From: Chrysomallon squamiferum
Lineage: Eukaryota; Mollusca; Gastropoda; Neomphalida; Peltospiridae
NCBI GenBank assembly: GCA_012295275.1
Contig: CM022679.1
Coordinates: 20,648,342 to 20,712,341, forward strand
Direction: 5' to 3'
DNA length: 64,000 nucleotides
The notes below the pieces were generated by a model, which was given only the letters and a program-made list of their open reading frames with translations, searched no databases and was not told the DNA's origin. Below are positions 44,317 to 57,180 of the stretch, one piece after another. Numbering within the stretch: the first letter of the stretch is position 1; every line of letters begins with the position of its first letter. Made by a program: the position numbers and the translations under genes.

Positions 44317-44830
44317 TATACATACACACTGTATTACTGTAAAATTATATATATTACATGTGAATACATTTTAAAAGAATGTAATATATATTGAAATAGT
44401 TATAGAATAATATAGCATATTGTATGTTGAAATAATGATAAAATACTGTATATGGAAAATGATTTTAAAATAATAAAACTCACATATATATTTTTTGTTA
44501 AAATAATTATGAAATAATATAGTATATTGTATGTTGAAATAATGGTAAAATAATATATAAGGAAAATGATTTTAGAATAATAAAACTCACATATATACTA
44601 TTTGTTAAAACAATTATGAAATAATATAGAATATGGTACACTGAAATAACGATAAATAATAATTGATTGTGAAATAATGATAAAATAATATAGTATATAG
44701 TATGCTGAAATGATTTTAAATTAATAAAGTCACATATATTGTTTGTTGAAATAATGATAAATAATATAATATACATGTATATTGTTTATTGAAATAATTA
44801 TAAAGTAATACAGTATATTACAGATCTATA
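44280..44830. repeat. Degenerate AT-rich tandem repeat of about 55-60 bp
   Basis: Repeated variants of TTGAAATAATGATAAAATAA plus TATAGTATATTGTATG, about nine copies, preceded by a TATATC/TA tract. Confidence 0.75.
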
Positions 44831-46830
44831 CCAAAATAATTCTGAAAAATGTATACGCAGTAGTTACAAATTAATGACCAAAAATATCTAAGATGATGAA
44901 GCCTGTAGATTTAGAACATACAAATGTTTTGAAATGTATTATACAGGTCCTAAATGTTTGTGTCAGATAGAATTGTTTTTGCCAAATTACTTTTAATATG
45001 TTGTATCTTCTCATTTCATTATTTGTAAGTGTTGATGTAACAACTGCTATACACACAATTACAATAAAGCTGAAAGTAAAGTCACAAAAGTGTGATATCA
45101 AATAGTACCTGAGTTGATTAATAATACTTAGTAATTATTTCTTTATTTGTGCAATTTTTTAGTTTTGTTAAAATGAAATATAAAATATAATTAATTGCAC
45201 ACTGGCTTTGTTTATAATTCATATTGAACATGAAATTTTAACAACTTATAATTAGATGTTCTGCAGATAAACAAAAAAAAAATAAAAATAAAAACAACCC
45301 ATAAAAATGAGACAACTTCAAAACAATCCATGCTATTCTATCTCTGCAGTCATGGCTTGCATTAGACACTAGCTTTGCAAGACTTAAGAAAATATATCAA
45401 CACAAGAAATTAAAGAAAATAATGTATATATTCAGCATCAGAATATTAAAAATGAAATAAACCTTCACTACACCAAAGCAGAGAATATAATTATATACAA
45501 AATAAGTTCACTAAACATTCACAAATGATATTTAATAAAATAAAAATTCTAAAATAAACCATGCATTTTGTCACAAATTCAGATTATGATACTGTTGTAT
45601 TTATGACCATTAAAAGATATTAAAATATTCTGTTTAATACAAAATAAAATAAAAAAATATTAAAATACATCATATCAAAATGCTATAAAGAATTGTGATA
45701 TCAGTATATTAAAATTTATTAAGACATTAATTTTTGTTACTGTTTAGAAATACAGTAAGACAAAATATAAAAAAATTATTGTTATTTACTTTCTCATTGT
45801 TCACAACCTTCCATAAATGAAAATATTAAAATAAAACTTAACACCGATTTTGCTCAAGTTTAGAATAAAATTACAGCAAAGTAAGATCAATAAAAAGTTG
45901 ATTATAAAAAAAACAAAATAATAATAATAAACTTTAAAACAGTAGAAGAGAACAACCATATACTTTCAGAAGAAAGTTTAAAATCAAAATCTGACCATAA
46001 AAAGAAATATTTGGTCATGATCTGGCTGCTTTTGGTTAACAAGAACAAAAAAAAGTTGAAATATAAAAAATTCCCATGAATCATTCATTGTTCATTTTAA
46101 CAATGAAGAATGAAATTTCTCATGATTGTTTTTACAGCATTAATATCCATGCAAAGAGAATATCGTATCAGTTTACAGTCAGTGTACATACTATTATATT
46201 ATTTGGCACCATCTTTCATAGATTTTAGTTATATTTTTATTTAAACTTTAATTTAAATAATGTTTATGTATGTATCTGTATGTTGCTTGTGTATGTGTGT
46301 GTGTATGTGTATGTGCATGTTCAGATGTGTACATGTGTATAATCAATATATAAATCTATGTATTCATATTATGTTTTATTTGCGAATCTGTGGTTAATAA
46401 TAATTTTGTAAACATTTAATAACTAACAGAAATACTAAAATACAGATCTTATTGCTAATTCTGCTAGCTACTTAGAACAATCTGTATATATATAATATTG
46501 CTATAGAGAATAATTCCTTTCTCATACTTGAGAAAATTTTAATGTTTTTTTCACTGTTGAATATAAGTTCAACAGCTGAATACTTTTAAAAAACATTCTC
46601 CATTACATCAATGTTTGACATTCATTGGATCTTAAATTTTATGTTTATATTAAAACACTGCAGTAACCTAATAACATCAACAAAAGTATATGACTTATTT
46701 CTTATAACTTGGTGTCATAGAACAAACAAAATAAAAATTTATAATAAAGTAAATAACAAATTTAAAATATATTTTTATACTTAAAGACAGTAAAACCAAT
46801 GAAGACAACTGTGGTTGTTGTTTTGCACAA

Positions 46831-47135
46831 TTACGTCAACATCAGAGCTATGATCATGAGTGTGCCGATGTCGTGTATACGATGGTAAGCTTTCATAAGG
46901 CGGATTCCAGCACCCAAAGCTTCAAGATCAGCCCCAGGGGCAGATTCTTGTTCTAAATCATCAACGTGGGCAGCTCCAAGAATTCTGTAAGAAAATAACT
47001 GTTGTTATAATTATCATAATTGTTATCATATTTATTTTTATAGTATTAACAGTAACTGATAAAAAGTTTAATTCTCAGTTTCTAAACAAGTAATTATTTA
47101 CCTGTAATAATAATAACAACAACAGTAATACTAAA

Positions 47136-47200
<65 letters not shown>

Positions 47201-50200
47201 CAACAACAACAACAACAACACCAACAATAACAATAAAATATTCTACAATACAAGGTACAAATATGAAATAGCTAGGTTGACTTTGGTAACTTTTTTTCCA
47301 TCTGGCCAGATAACTGATATTGTCATTTTTATTCATGAAATATGAATAAATACCTTCTGATGATTTCACATCCAGCAAAACCAGCAACTTCTGTCATGAA
47401 GTTAGCCTCGTTCCAATCACCAGCACCACTTTTAACTGTTTTCAAATACTCAGCAACTGTGACAAAACATGAAAATGATAAAATACAGTTTTAAACTGAC
47501 TAATTCATTACTTTCAACAGGTAAGTGAAAAACAACCACTGTTATTATTTGTATTTATTCACAACTTTTACAAAGATGTGAAAAAAAGAAAGAGAAAGAT
47601 TTAACAACAACACTGTAATCTGTATTTATTCACTAAAGAGGAGAAAAAATAGGATTACCAGTAATCTGTTAATCTTTTCCAATGCAGGTACAAAACAGTT
47701 ATATGTATTTTTCAGTATTTCCCACTGATATATAAAAAATAATAACTGTATTTTATCAATATTTCCCATTGTTTTTATAAAAACTGTCAATATATATCAA
47801 AATTTCTCACTGACATATTAAACATAATACCTGTATTTCTCATCATTCAATCTTTTCACATGTAGATATGAAAAAATTACCCGTATTTGTTGGTATTTCA
47901 CACAGATATGAAAAAATTATCACCTCTACATCTCATCACTGACAGGTGTGAAAGCAAATATTACCTGTCTGATGGCAGGTGTCAACTAAAACATAGGAAA
48001 CTTTTCGATGTTCATCGTTGTTTTCTTGCGTCATCATGTGCTGGTAGTAACTGAAGATGTAGTTGGCAATGAGGCAGCCGATGTCAAATGCACATGGACC
48101 AACAAAAGTAAATTCCAGATCTATCATCTGTAAATTAATTTTTATATATAAATTTAAAATTATAATGAGGTGATTCATAAATTACTTCTTATTCTTTGCC
48201 TACAGTTATAAAATTATAAGAAAATGTGGTTATTGACAAATATTTTTAAAAAAATATATGAATTTTATATATATATAGAATTATAATGAAAATTTTGTTT
48301 ACATGAAATTATAAAATTATAAGAAATATGTGATAACTCATAAATCATTATTTAAAAAAGAATTGTTTTTATTTTTTGAAATAATGTGTGATGACTGATA
48401 AATTGGAAAAAAAATGTTAAAAAATGTTTAACAAGTTGCCGTAAAATAAACAAAAATATTTGTTCTCTATTTTTCTAAAATACTTCAAATCATTATATAA
48501 TCTAAAAAGTGTGTAGACTCAAACATACACTTGTAAACTGACTGAATCATTTTGCCGTTTATTAATTTAAAATTATTAGTTACAAATTTACTTGAAAAAT
48601 ATACATAAAATAAACACACACACTGACACACATACAATTCCTAAAAAGTAAATATTGGAGATTTTCTAAATTTACCCTTGAATCACATTCTTTCACCATC
48701 AGAGACCCAGTATGTAGATTTCCATGTATTAAACTCTCTTTCCTGTTCAGAAATAAATGTTTCAATCTTTCAGCAGCATCTAAAATCTCTTTGTCTTCAT
48801 AAATCCAGCCCAGCTTTCCTCTGATCACCTCGGAGTATTTGTTAGTTGGTTCATCCTTAATGAACGGTTTAGTAAACACATACTGACAGGTGATAGACTT
48901 CAGACTTCCATTTCTAAATTCAACAACAACAAAGTCATTTTTTTAATGGCATGTGAATATGTCAATAAACTGTCTAAATATTATCTGCACATTTCCAAGA
49001 TATTATTTAGCTTTTTTAACAGACTAATACTGAATGTTGTTTTTTTATCTGTACAACAACTAATATAGCTGAAGAAAAAACAAATAAAATATCATTTGAA
49101 AATGTAGAAAATACATTTAAGCATTTTATTTGAACTACAAGTAAACAAAATTCAATCAGATTCTACTGTTATGAATTTGATTTCTAATAAATGTACAGTA
49201 GACATCTACAAGTATTACTGTACAATTTGATTTCTAATAAATGTACAGTAGACATCTACAAGTATTACTGTACAATTTGACTTCTAATAACTACAGTAGA
49301 ATTTGACTTCTAATAACTGTACAGTAAAATCACATACTGAAATTTCTTATCAAGCTCATCAAGGGCTGATTCTCCAATCTTGCTAATGTGAGTTTCTCGA
49401 TGTATGACTGCTATGTCTCGAGCTATCTTTTTCACTGTGTCGTTATCAAGTAAGCCTGATATAAGCTCCTTTCTATACACATTAAATCCCTTTAAATACT
49501 CCATACATACTGGAATTTAAAAATATACATAACAAAAAATAAATTTTAAAAATTATTTTAATAACATTATTGGTTAATTTAAAAGAAAAAAGAATAGCAA
49601 TAATAAAATGATATAAATTTTGTTATCTGTAAGAGATTTTAGGAAGTTAATACAACATACACAGAAAAAATGTAGTCTAATATGATTATAGATAAAGGTA
49701 CAATTTTGAAAGCATAAATGCATACTTTTAATTCCTATTAAACATTTAGATTTCAGAGAATAACATTTCTCAGTCAGTTTTCAACTTACTTAACTTACTG
49801 CTTATAGTACACAACTGAAATGATTTACTAACCAAGGTATCTTTCGCAGTCATGAAAATATGGTCTAGCAACACTCTCAGGAGCCAAGGAATGAAACGTA
49901 CGTGCTGCCTCGAACTCTATGTGGCTTCTGCTGGCATTCAGTGGGTAGTTTTTGCCAAGGTACTGAAATAAAAACAAATTATAAATAAAGTGAATCGGAA
50001 CTGCTATATAAAAAGACAGAATACAAAATAACCACTGAGAATTTCACATCACCGCTAGGAAATGATACAAAGGGATGAAATTTCAAGGAAGACAATGGAG
50101 TAAACCATCTGGCAGAAGACAGAAAGATGTGGAAATAACATGATATGGCTTTTACCCAACAATGGATACAAAAACTGCACAATGATGATATGAACAGTAA

Positions 50201-51722
50201 AATCTCTACAGATACTCCATGTAAAATGAAATTTAATAATACCATGTGGAAAAAAAAAAAGAATTCTTCATGAGTGATGCTAGCATTATCTATTTCAAAG
50301 TAAAATTTGAAAGTACATCATGAAAAAAAAAAACCAGAAGAAAATAAATGCAGGTTTTAACCTTAATAAAGGGTGGAGACTGTTTGATAAAAAGCTTTTT
50401 CTCTGGACTGGAGGCTGAATATACCCTCCATACATAGTTATGACTTCCACCTTCCATTTCCTCAAGAACAACATCATTAGGATCTTTTGCAAACTACAGA
50501 GAAAGAAAAAAAAAAAACACAAATGCATATAATGATATATTAAAAATATAAATTAAATTATTAGTAGATGTAAAAATTAAATTTCAGGTTCATTCAAATT
50601 AGTGAAAATAATACATTCTCCAAATAATCTGGTAGTCACATATCCTAACAAATTTTTAATTTATTTTTCTTATTAATGTTTATATTTGCTGTATTACTTA
50701 AACAGTGTATCATTTTAATCTAGTAGAATATCATTACTATTTTCATCATATAGATGATGGTTACCTGAAATATGTTTACATAAAAAAAGTTCATTATTAT
50801 ATGTCAGTATATTCCATAATACATCTTTAACTGACCACTTTCTATGTATTTTACAGATGTGTATATACATTCTTGATAATTAAATGCAACACAGTTGACA
50901 ATCTTTTAATAAAACTACTATAAAACCTTTTATTAGAATGCTGTCCATAAAAGAAAACTTGTATAAAGGTAGCTTGAAGAAAATAAAGTCCAACATTTCT
51001 GGGCTCAAAATTATTTTCTCTGGTAGTATGAACAAGTGTCTTAAAGAAAATATATATATATTGTATTATTTTGTTCTTTATTTATAAAACTGATATTCAT
51101 TAACAAAATAATAAATAAATAAATAAATAATTGTAATAATTTGATATTTGGAATTCCTGCATCAATATAATCACTGAATCAGCATAAAGAAATGACTACA
51201 AAACGTTTACTCCGCGTTTTATTAGATTCTAATCAATATTTCAACCTATACCGTATAACGGTACATGACATTATTTAATTAATATACGATTAACGTCTGC
51301 TTTATTATTTATTACTACTGGCCGCTTTTTAATTCTGTGCAATATTCTGGAGAACATGAGTTTGTATACAAGAATATAATAATAAAGGTACAAAAAACAA
51401 ATCTGTCTACGACTGTCGATTTATTTATTGCGATTGTTTTATTATCATTATTTACGTATATTTTTTATTCTGTTATTAATGTTTATTGTAAGATCTATTT
51501 ACACTATTTGAATAGCAAATTGTTCTAACCTAAGCGATAAAATATCTCTTTATAAATATAACAGATAATCAACGATTTTCAGTCAGTAAAGTTGTTTCCC
51601 CCGAGAAATTCGATGTGTTCCGCCCCTTAATTTGTTACCTTTAGTTCCTCAATGTCCGAGCCTTCTTTTAGAGATTCTAATATTAATGATTTAATATTGT
51701 CAATCCCGTCTTGTGTCGCCAT
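46831..51722 (-). CDS. 5-methylthioribose kinase (MTR kinase), with HGN in place of HGD
   Basis: Phosphorylates 5-methylthioribose to its 1-phosphate in methionine salvage; cytosolic, aminoglycoside-phosphotransferase fold. Minus-strand exons: 51722-51639, 50493-50362, 49962-49833, 49509-49338, 48913-48676, 48127-47965, 47456-47354, 46984-46831 (TAA 46833-46831); 391 residues, close to about 400 in bacteria and plants. Family marks: EGGSHNYVWRVY (nucleotide loop), LFIKQSPPFIK (Lys), SRSHIEFEAARTF, the catalytic-loop segment ESLIHGNLHTGSL, MIDLEFTFVGPCAFDIG (D-x-E metal site), and GCEIIRRILGAAHVDDLE. The usual HGDLHTGS is HGNLHTGS: the catalytic Asp is Asn (codon AAT), and DPE is DLE. The ATG context (AAAATGG) is good. 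Vertebrates use MTA phosphorylase only, so the gene also argues for an invertebrate. Activity is uncertain because of the Asn. Confidence 0.9.
47134..47230. repeat. AAT-AAC compound microsatellite
   Basis: About 20 AAT triplets followed by AAC triplets in the last-but-one intron of the kinase gene. Confidence 0.95.
49174..49325. repeat. 50-bp tandem duplication in a kinase intron
   Basis: AATTTGATTTCTAATAAATG starts at 49174 and again at 49224 with the following 50 bp identical or nearly so; two shorter degenerate copies (AATTTGACTTCTAATAACT) follow to about 49325, abutting the exon 49509-49338 donor. Confidence 0.85.
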
Positions 51723-52655
51723 TTTGAGAACATTAATAAACTGTGATAATTTTGCAATGTCATAAATTATGGCGAAATAAAATTATAACTGTAATATAAA
51801 CTTATCTAAAGCAGGCGGGATAGTTAAAACGGTGTTATACGACTTTGTGTCCTATGTTACTTTTTATTTCACAAACACGCAGCCTTTTGTTATTTCGTTA
51901 TTATTATGTAGTAAAATGGGAGACTTTGCAAAGTTAGTAAGCCTATAAATAAAAATATATCCCAAACAGATAATGCCTATTTTGATTTCGCATTAGATTC
52001 TGCCAGAAGATTTCAAACGAGCATAATGGGATGGTGACCTCATAAAATTGAACACCAAATTAAACTGAGTCTTTTCTCGAATACAGAGAACATCTACTGA
52101 AGTAATTTGCGTTTCTGTTGGAAAGGAAAGGGGCTAAAGATGATCAGAAATGGGGAGGAAAATGATAATAGCAATAATAATAAAATAAAATAAAAAACAA
52201 AATTAAATAAATTAATAATATATATATGTTTTTACTATCATATTTTACTTATGATCCATTATTACATATGTATTGTTTGAATTAACTTATTTTCAGGCAA
52301 CTTTAAAAAGACTTTTAACAGACAAGCTATTACGATTAATACGTCTTTCGATTTAAATTCATTTCACTTATTACTTTTATTTATTTATGTATTTTTAAAT
52401 GAATAATAATAATACAAATTAAGAACAACAATAGAAGAAACAAAATCAATGAATAACAATAACGAAACCATATATATATGTGTGCATATATGTATTTCGA
52501 AAGAGGCATAACTGGAACAGTTCAAGGGTTCCATCCCATTTGTCAGAACCTCATTAGACACCAATTTGTTTGACACTTTGTGAGACAGTGTAATTAATTT
52601 GATTGGCTGGCCTCTATTGCTAAAATGCGATAACCCAGTCTGGCAAATTGTCACT
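51723..52655. other. Region upstream of the kinase gene
   Basis: It should hold the kinase promoter close to 51723. No TATA box or other element is assigned. Ordinary AT-rich sequence leads into the G+C-richer FLYWCH relic. Confidence 0.5.
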
Positions 52656-52994
52656 ATGGTTGGACTGCAGCAAATTGAGTATGTCACTTGTCAGAGAGGA
52701 ACGCGCCAGTTACTGTTTCGGGGATATCTCTTCAATAAAAATAAGGTTCGCCCGAATGGTATCTATTGAAGATGTACCGATAAGATATGTACCGGAAGAT
52801 GTAAGACGGTATGGGAGTATATTAGATACTTCACTGACCACACCCACCCTCCTGCCGACGCCACTGGCATCAGGTTCGTCAGTACACTACGGAAACGAGC
52901 CCGTAAGGAACCTGCCACATCACTGCCTGCCACCTGCATCGATTAAATCTTGAGACAAGACCCCGCCTTGTATAGACATCGGAGCCGAAGTTAA
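52656..52994 (+). pseudogene. FLYWCH zinc-finger domain relic (MULE-type transposon origin), Trp codon changed to stop
   Basis: The frame from ATG 52656 reads MVGLQQIEYVTCQRGTRQLL, then FRGYLFNKNKVRPNGIY, stop, RCTDKICTGRCKT, then EYIRYFTDHTHPPADATGIR and STLRKRARKEPATSLP. This is a FLYWCH finger: F/Y-L-F core, W-x-C, a second Cys, and H-x-H (HTH). The Trp of the W-x-C motif is TGA (52767-52769), one base from TGG. Further stops are at 52944 and 52992. FLYWCH domains with this downstream basic RKRA..EP segment accompany MULE transposases and occur in domesticated animal proteins. The region is visibly richer in G+C than its surroundings. No MULE transposase follows; the tandem array begins about 120 bp downstream. 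Confidence 0.75.
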
Positions 52995-53639
52995 CCTGGC
53001 AGGCGAGTCAACCTGGACGAGTGGCGAAACTGGTTGAAAACCTCTTGATGGGAAAAATCGAGGGTGTTAGAGAAATGAGAACAATACACAAAATCACAGT
53101 GATGTAGATCGATAGCAAGAACATTAAGAAAATAAACAAGAAAATTCAACTGCAAAAACTTAAATAAACAATCAGTGAGAGCAGAGTGTATGAACAGATT
53201 AAAAATATATGACAAATAAATATTAAATAAACCATATAAAAAAAAAAAAAGAAGGAAGAAAAGACTGAAAGGAAATAAAAGATGGAAATGATAGAAACAA
53301 AAGAAAGAAATATAGAAAAAAAAAAGGAAGGATAGAAAGAAAACAAAGAAGGAAAGACAGAAAAGAAGGAAAATATTCAAACAGCTTAAAGAAAGAACAA
53401 AAAGAAAACATGAATAATAAAAAAAATAACTAAAGAAACAGAACGAAGCGGGGTACTATTTAAACGCAGCATTCTTTTCAGCCTATATTCAAAATAAAAT
53501 ATAAAATCATTTATGGACTGCATTGATTAGCAGTATAAGAATTTCCATGCTGAAATTCTTCATTTGATTACTGAGAAAGAAACCACAGAATACTAATTGA
53601 CTGAAGAAAAAAAAAAATAAAAAAAATAAAAGCTTATGC

Positions 53640-54134
53640 GAGATGTGTTCACTGGTATATAGAGTGGCCTCCCTACTCCCCTATGTGAGAGGTGTACACT
53701 TTGATTCGACCCCTTTTGTGAGATGAGTTCACTGGTATAGTTAGAGTCGCCTCCCTTATGTGAAATGTGTTCACTGGCATACTTAGAGTGGCTTCCTTAA
53801 TGTGAGATGTGTTCACTGGTATATAGAGTGACCTCCCTACTTTCCCTATGTGAGAGGTGTACACTTTGATTCGACCCCTTTTGTGAGATGAGTTCACTGG
53901 TATACTTAGAGTCGCCTCCCTATATGTGAAAGGTGTTCACTGGCATGATTAGAGTCCCCCTTAATGTGAGATGTGTTTTGTGGCCTCCCTACTTTCCCTA
54001 TGTGAGAGGTGTACACTTTGATTCGACCCCTTTTGTGAGATGAGTTCACTGGTATAGTTAGAGTCGCCTCCCTTATGTGAAATGTGTTCACTGGCATACT
54101 TAGAGTGGCTTCCCTTATGTGAGATGTGTTCACT
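53640..54134. repeat. Left-edge subrepeat block with a distinct type C
   Basis: This block contains subrepeats reading GTACACTTTGATTCGACCCC then TTTTGTGAGATGAGTTCACT, about 40 bp, at about 53694, 53868 and 54011. The type is absent from all later units. It is flanked by ordinary A/B types with more point changes than elsewhere in the array. Confidence 0.9.
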
Positions 54135-57100
54135 GGTATTAAGAAAATAAGACAGAAAACTCGAATACAAAAGCTTATCTAAATAATCAGTGAGAACAGA
54201 GTGTTTAAACTGATTAAAGCGTTTCATAAATACATAATAAAGAAATGGTAACACGTAAAAAAAAGAAGGAAGGATGGAATGAAAGATAGGAAATAAAAGA
54301 TGGAAAAGATAGAAAGAAAAGAAAGAAAGAAAGATAGAAAAGAAAGAAGGAAGGATAGAAAGAAAAGAAGGAAGGAAGGAAAGAAAGAAAGAAAATATTG
54401 AAGCAGCTTAAAGAATGAACAAAAATGAAAAATTGAATATAAAAAGAAAAAGCTAACGTAACAGAAGGAAGTGTGGTACTATTTAAACGCAGCATTCTTT
54501 CAACTTTTATTCATAATAAAATATAAAATGGTAAGTGGACTGCCTTGATAAGCAGAATAAGAATTTCCATATTGAATTTGTTCATTTTATTACTGGGAAA
54601 GAAAACAGAGAATACTGACTGACTGAAGAAAAAAATAAAAATAAAAGTGTATGCGAAATATGTTAACTGATATATTTAGAGTCGCCTCCCTTATGTGAGA
54701 AGTGTTCACTATTATATTTAGAGTTGCCTCCCTTATGTGAGATGTGTTCACTGGTATTTAGAGTCGCCTCCCCTATGTGAGATGTGTTCACTGGCATACT
54801 TAGAGTTGTCTCCCTTATGTGAGATGTGTTCACTGGTATTTAGAGTCTCCTCCCCTATGTGAAATGTGTTCACTGGCATAATTAGAGTTGCCTCCCTTAT
54901 GTGAGATGTGTTCACTGGTATTAAGAAAATAAGACAGAAATATCGAATACAAAAGATTAACTAAATAATCAGTGACAGCAGAGTGTTTAAACTGATTAAA
55001 GTGTTTCATAAATAAATAATAAAGAAATGGTAACACGTAGAAAAAAGAAGGAAGGATGGAATGAAAGATAGGAAATAAAAGATGGAAAAGATAGAAAGAA
55101 AAGAAAGAAAGAAAGATAGAAAAGAAAGAAGGAAGGATAGAAAGAAAAGAAGGAAGGAAGGAAAGAAAGAAAGAAAGAAAATATTGAAGCAGCTTAAAGA
55201 ATGAACAAAAATGAAAAATTGAATATAAAAAGGAAAAGCTAACGTAACAGAAGGAAGCGTGGTACTATTTAAACGCCACATTCTTTCAACTTTTATTCAT
55301 AATAAAATATAAAATGGTATGAGGACTGCATTGATAAGCAGGGTAAGAATTTCCATATTGAATTTCTTGTTTTTGTTACTGGGAAAGAAAACAGAGAATA
55401 CTGACTGACTGAAGAAAAAAAATAAAAATAAAAGTTGTTAACTGATATATTTAGAGTCGCCTCCCTTATGTGAGAAGTGTTCACTTCTATGTTTAGAGTT
55501 GCCTCCCTTATGTGAGATGTGTTCACTGGCATATTTAGAGTTGCCTCCCTTATGTGAGATGTGTTCACTGGCATACTTAGAGTTGCCTCCCTTATGTGAG
55601 ATGTGTTCACTGGTATTTAGAGTCGCCTCCCCTATGTGAGATGTGTTCACTGGGATACTTAGAGTTGCCTCCCTTATGTGAGATGTGTTCACTGGTATTT
55701 AGAGTCGCCTCCCCTATGTGAGATGTGTTCACTGGCATACTTAGAGTTGCCTCCCTTATGTGAGATGTGTTCACTGGTATTAAGAAAATAAGACAGAAAA
55801 CTCGAATACAAAAGCTTAACTAAATAATCAGTGAGAGCAGAGTGTTTAAACTGATTAAAGTGTTTCATAAATAAATAATAAAGAAATGGTAACAGGTAGA
55901 AAAAAGAAGGAAGGATGGAATGAAAGATAGGAAATAAAAGATGGAAAAGATAGAAAGAAAAGAAAGAAAGAAAGATAGAAAAGAAAGAAGGAAAGATAGA
56001 AAGAAAAGAAAGAAAGAAGGAAAGAAAGAAAGAAAGAAAGAAAATATTGAAGCAGCTTAAAGAATGAACAAAAATGAAAAATTGAATATAAAAAGAAAAA
56101 GCTAACGTAACAGAAGGAAGCGTGGTACTATTTAAACCCAGCATTCTTTCAACTTTTATTCATAATAAAATATAAAATAAAATGAGGACTGCATTGATAA
56201 GCATGGTAAGAATTTTCATATTGAATTTCTTGTTTTTGTTACTGGGAAAGAAAACAGAGAATACTGACTGACTGAAGAAAAAAAATAAAAATAAATGTTT
56301 ATGCGAAATATGTTAACTGATATATATAGAGTCGCCTCCCTTATGTGAGAAGTGATCACTTCTATATTTAGAGTTGCCTCCCTTATGTGAGATGTGTTCA
56401 CTGGCATACTTAGAGTTGCCTCCCTTATGTGAGATGTGTTCACTGGTATTTAGAGTCGCCTCCCCTATGTGAGATGTGTTCACTGGCATACTTAGAGTTG
56501 CCTCCCTTATGTGAGATGTGTTCACTGGTATTTAGAGTTCCCTATGTGAGATGTGTTCACTGGTATTTAGAGTCGCCTCCCCTATAAGAAATGTGTTCAC
56601 TGGCATACTTAGAGTTGCCTCCCTTATGTGAGATGTGTTCACTGGTATTAAGAAAATAAGACAGAAAACTCGAATACAAAAGCTTAACTAAATAATCAGT
56701 GAGAGCAGAGTGTTTAAACTGATTAAAGTGTTTCATAAATAAATAATAAAGAAATGGTAACAGGTAGAAAAAAGAAGGAAGGATGGAATGAAAGATAGGA
56801 AATAAAAGATGGAAAAGATAGAAAGAAAAGAAAGAAAGAAAGATAGAAAAGAAAGAAGGAAGGATAGAAAGAAAAGAAGGAAGGAAGGAAAGAAAGAAAG
56901 AAAATATTGAAGCAGCTTAAAGAATGAACAAAAATGAAAAATTGAATATAAAAAGAAAATGCTAACGTAACAGAAGGAAGCGTGGTACTATTTAAACGCA
57001 GCATTCTTTCAACTTTTATTCATAATAAAATATAAAATGGTATGTGGACTGCATTGATAAGCAGGGTAAGAATTTCCATATTGAATTTCTTGTTTTTGTT

Positions 57101-57180
57101 ACTGGGAAAGAAAACAGAGAATACTGACTGACTGAAGAAAAAAAAAAAAAATAAATGTTTATGCGAAATATGTTAACTGA

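Larger units (their letters stand above)
38405..46830. other. Convergent 3'UTR/intergenic region of SLC25A10 and the kinase gene
   Basis: 8.4 kb without a supportable coding segment. It must contain both 3'UTRs. Plus-strand AATAAA-type signals lie near 41335 and 43582, and the minus strand has one at 46376-46381; none is decisive. Repeats: CA tract (39271-39316), TA tract (about 40044-40098), a degenerate about 55-bp tandem AT-rich repeat (about 44280-44830), and poly(T)/poly(A) runs. Confidence 0.6.

Noticed and set aside
52648-52953. 101-codon plus-strand ORF as a gene
   Set aside because: It is a shadow frame over the FLYWCH relic; the FLYWCH residues are in the neighbouring frame from 52656.
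53640-54134. Zinc-finger array suggested by repeated His/Ser-rich translation
   Set aside because: No Cys pairs and no constant finger spacing; the reading depends on an arbitrary frame.
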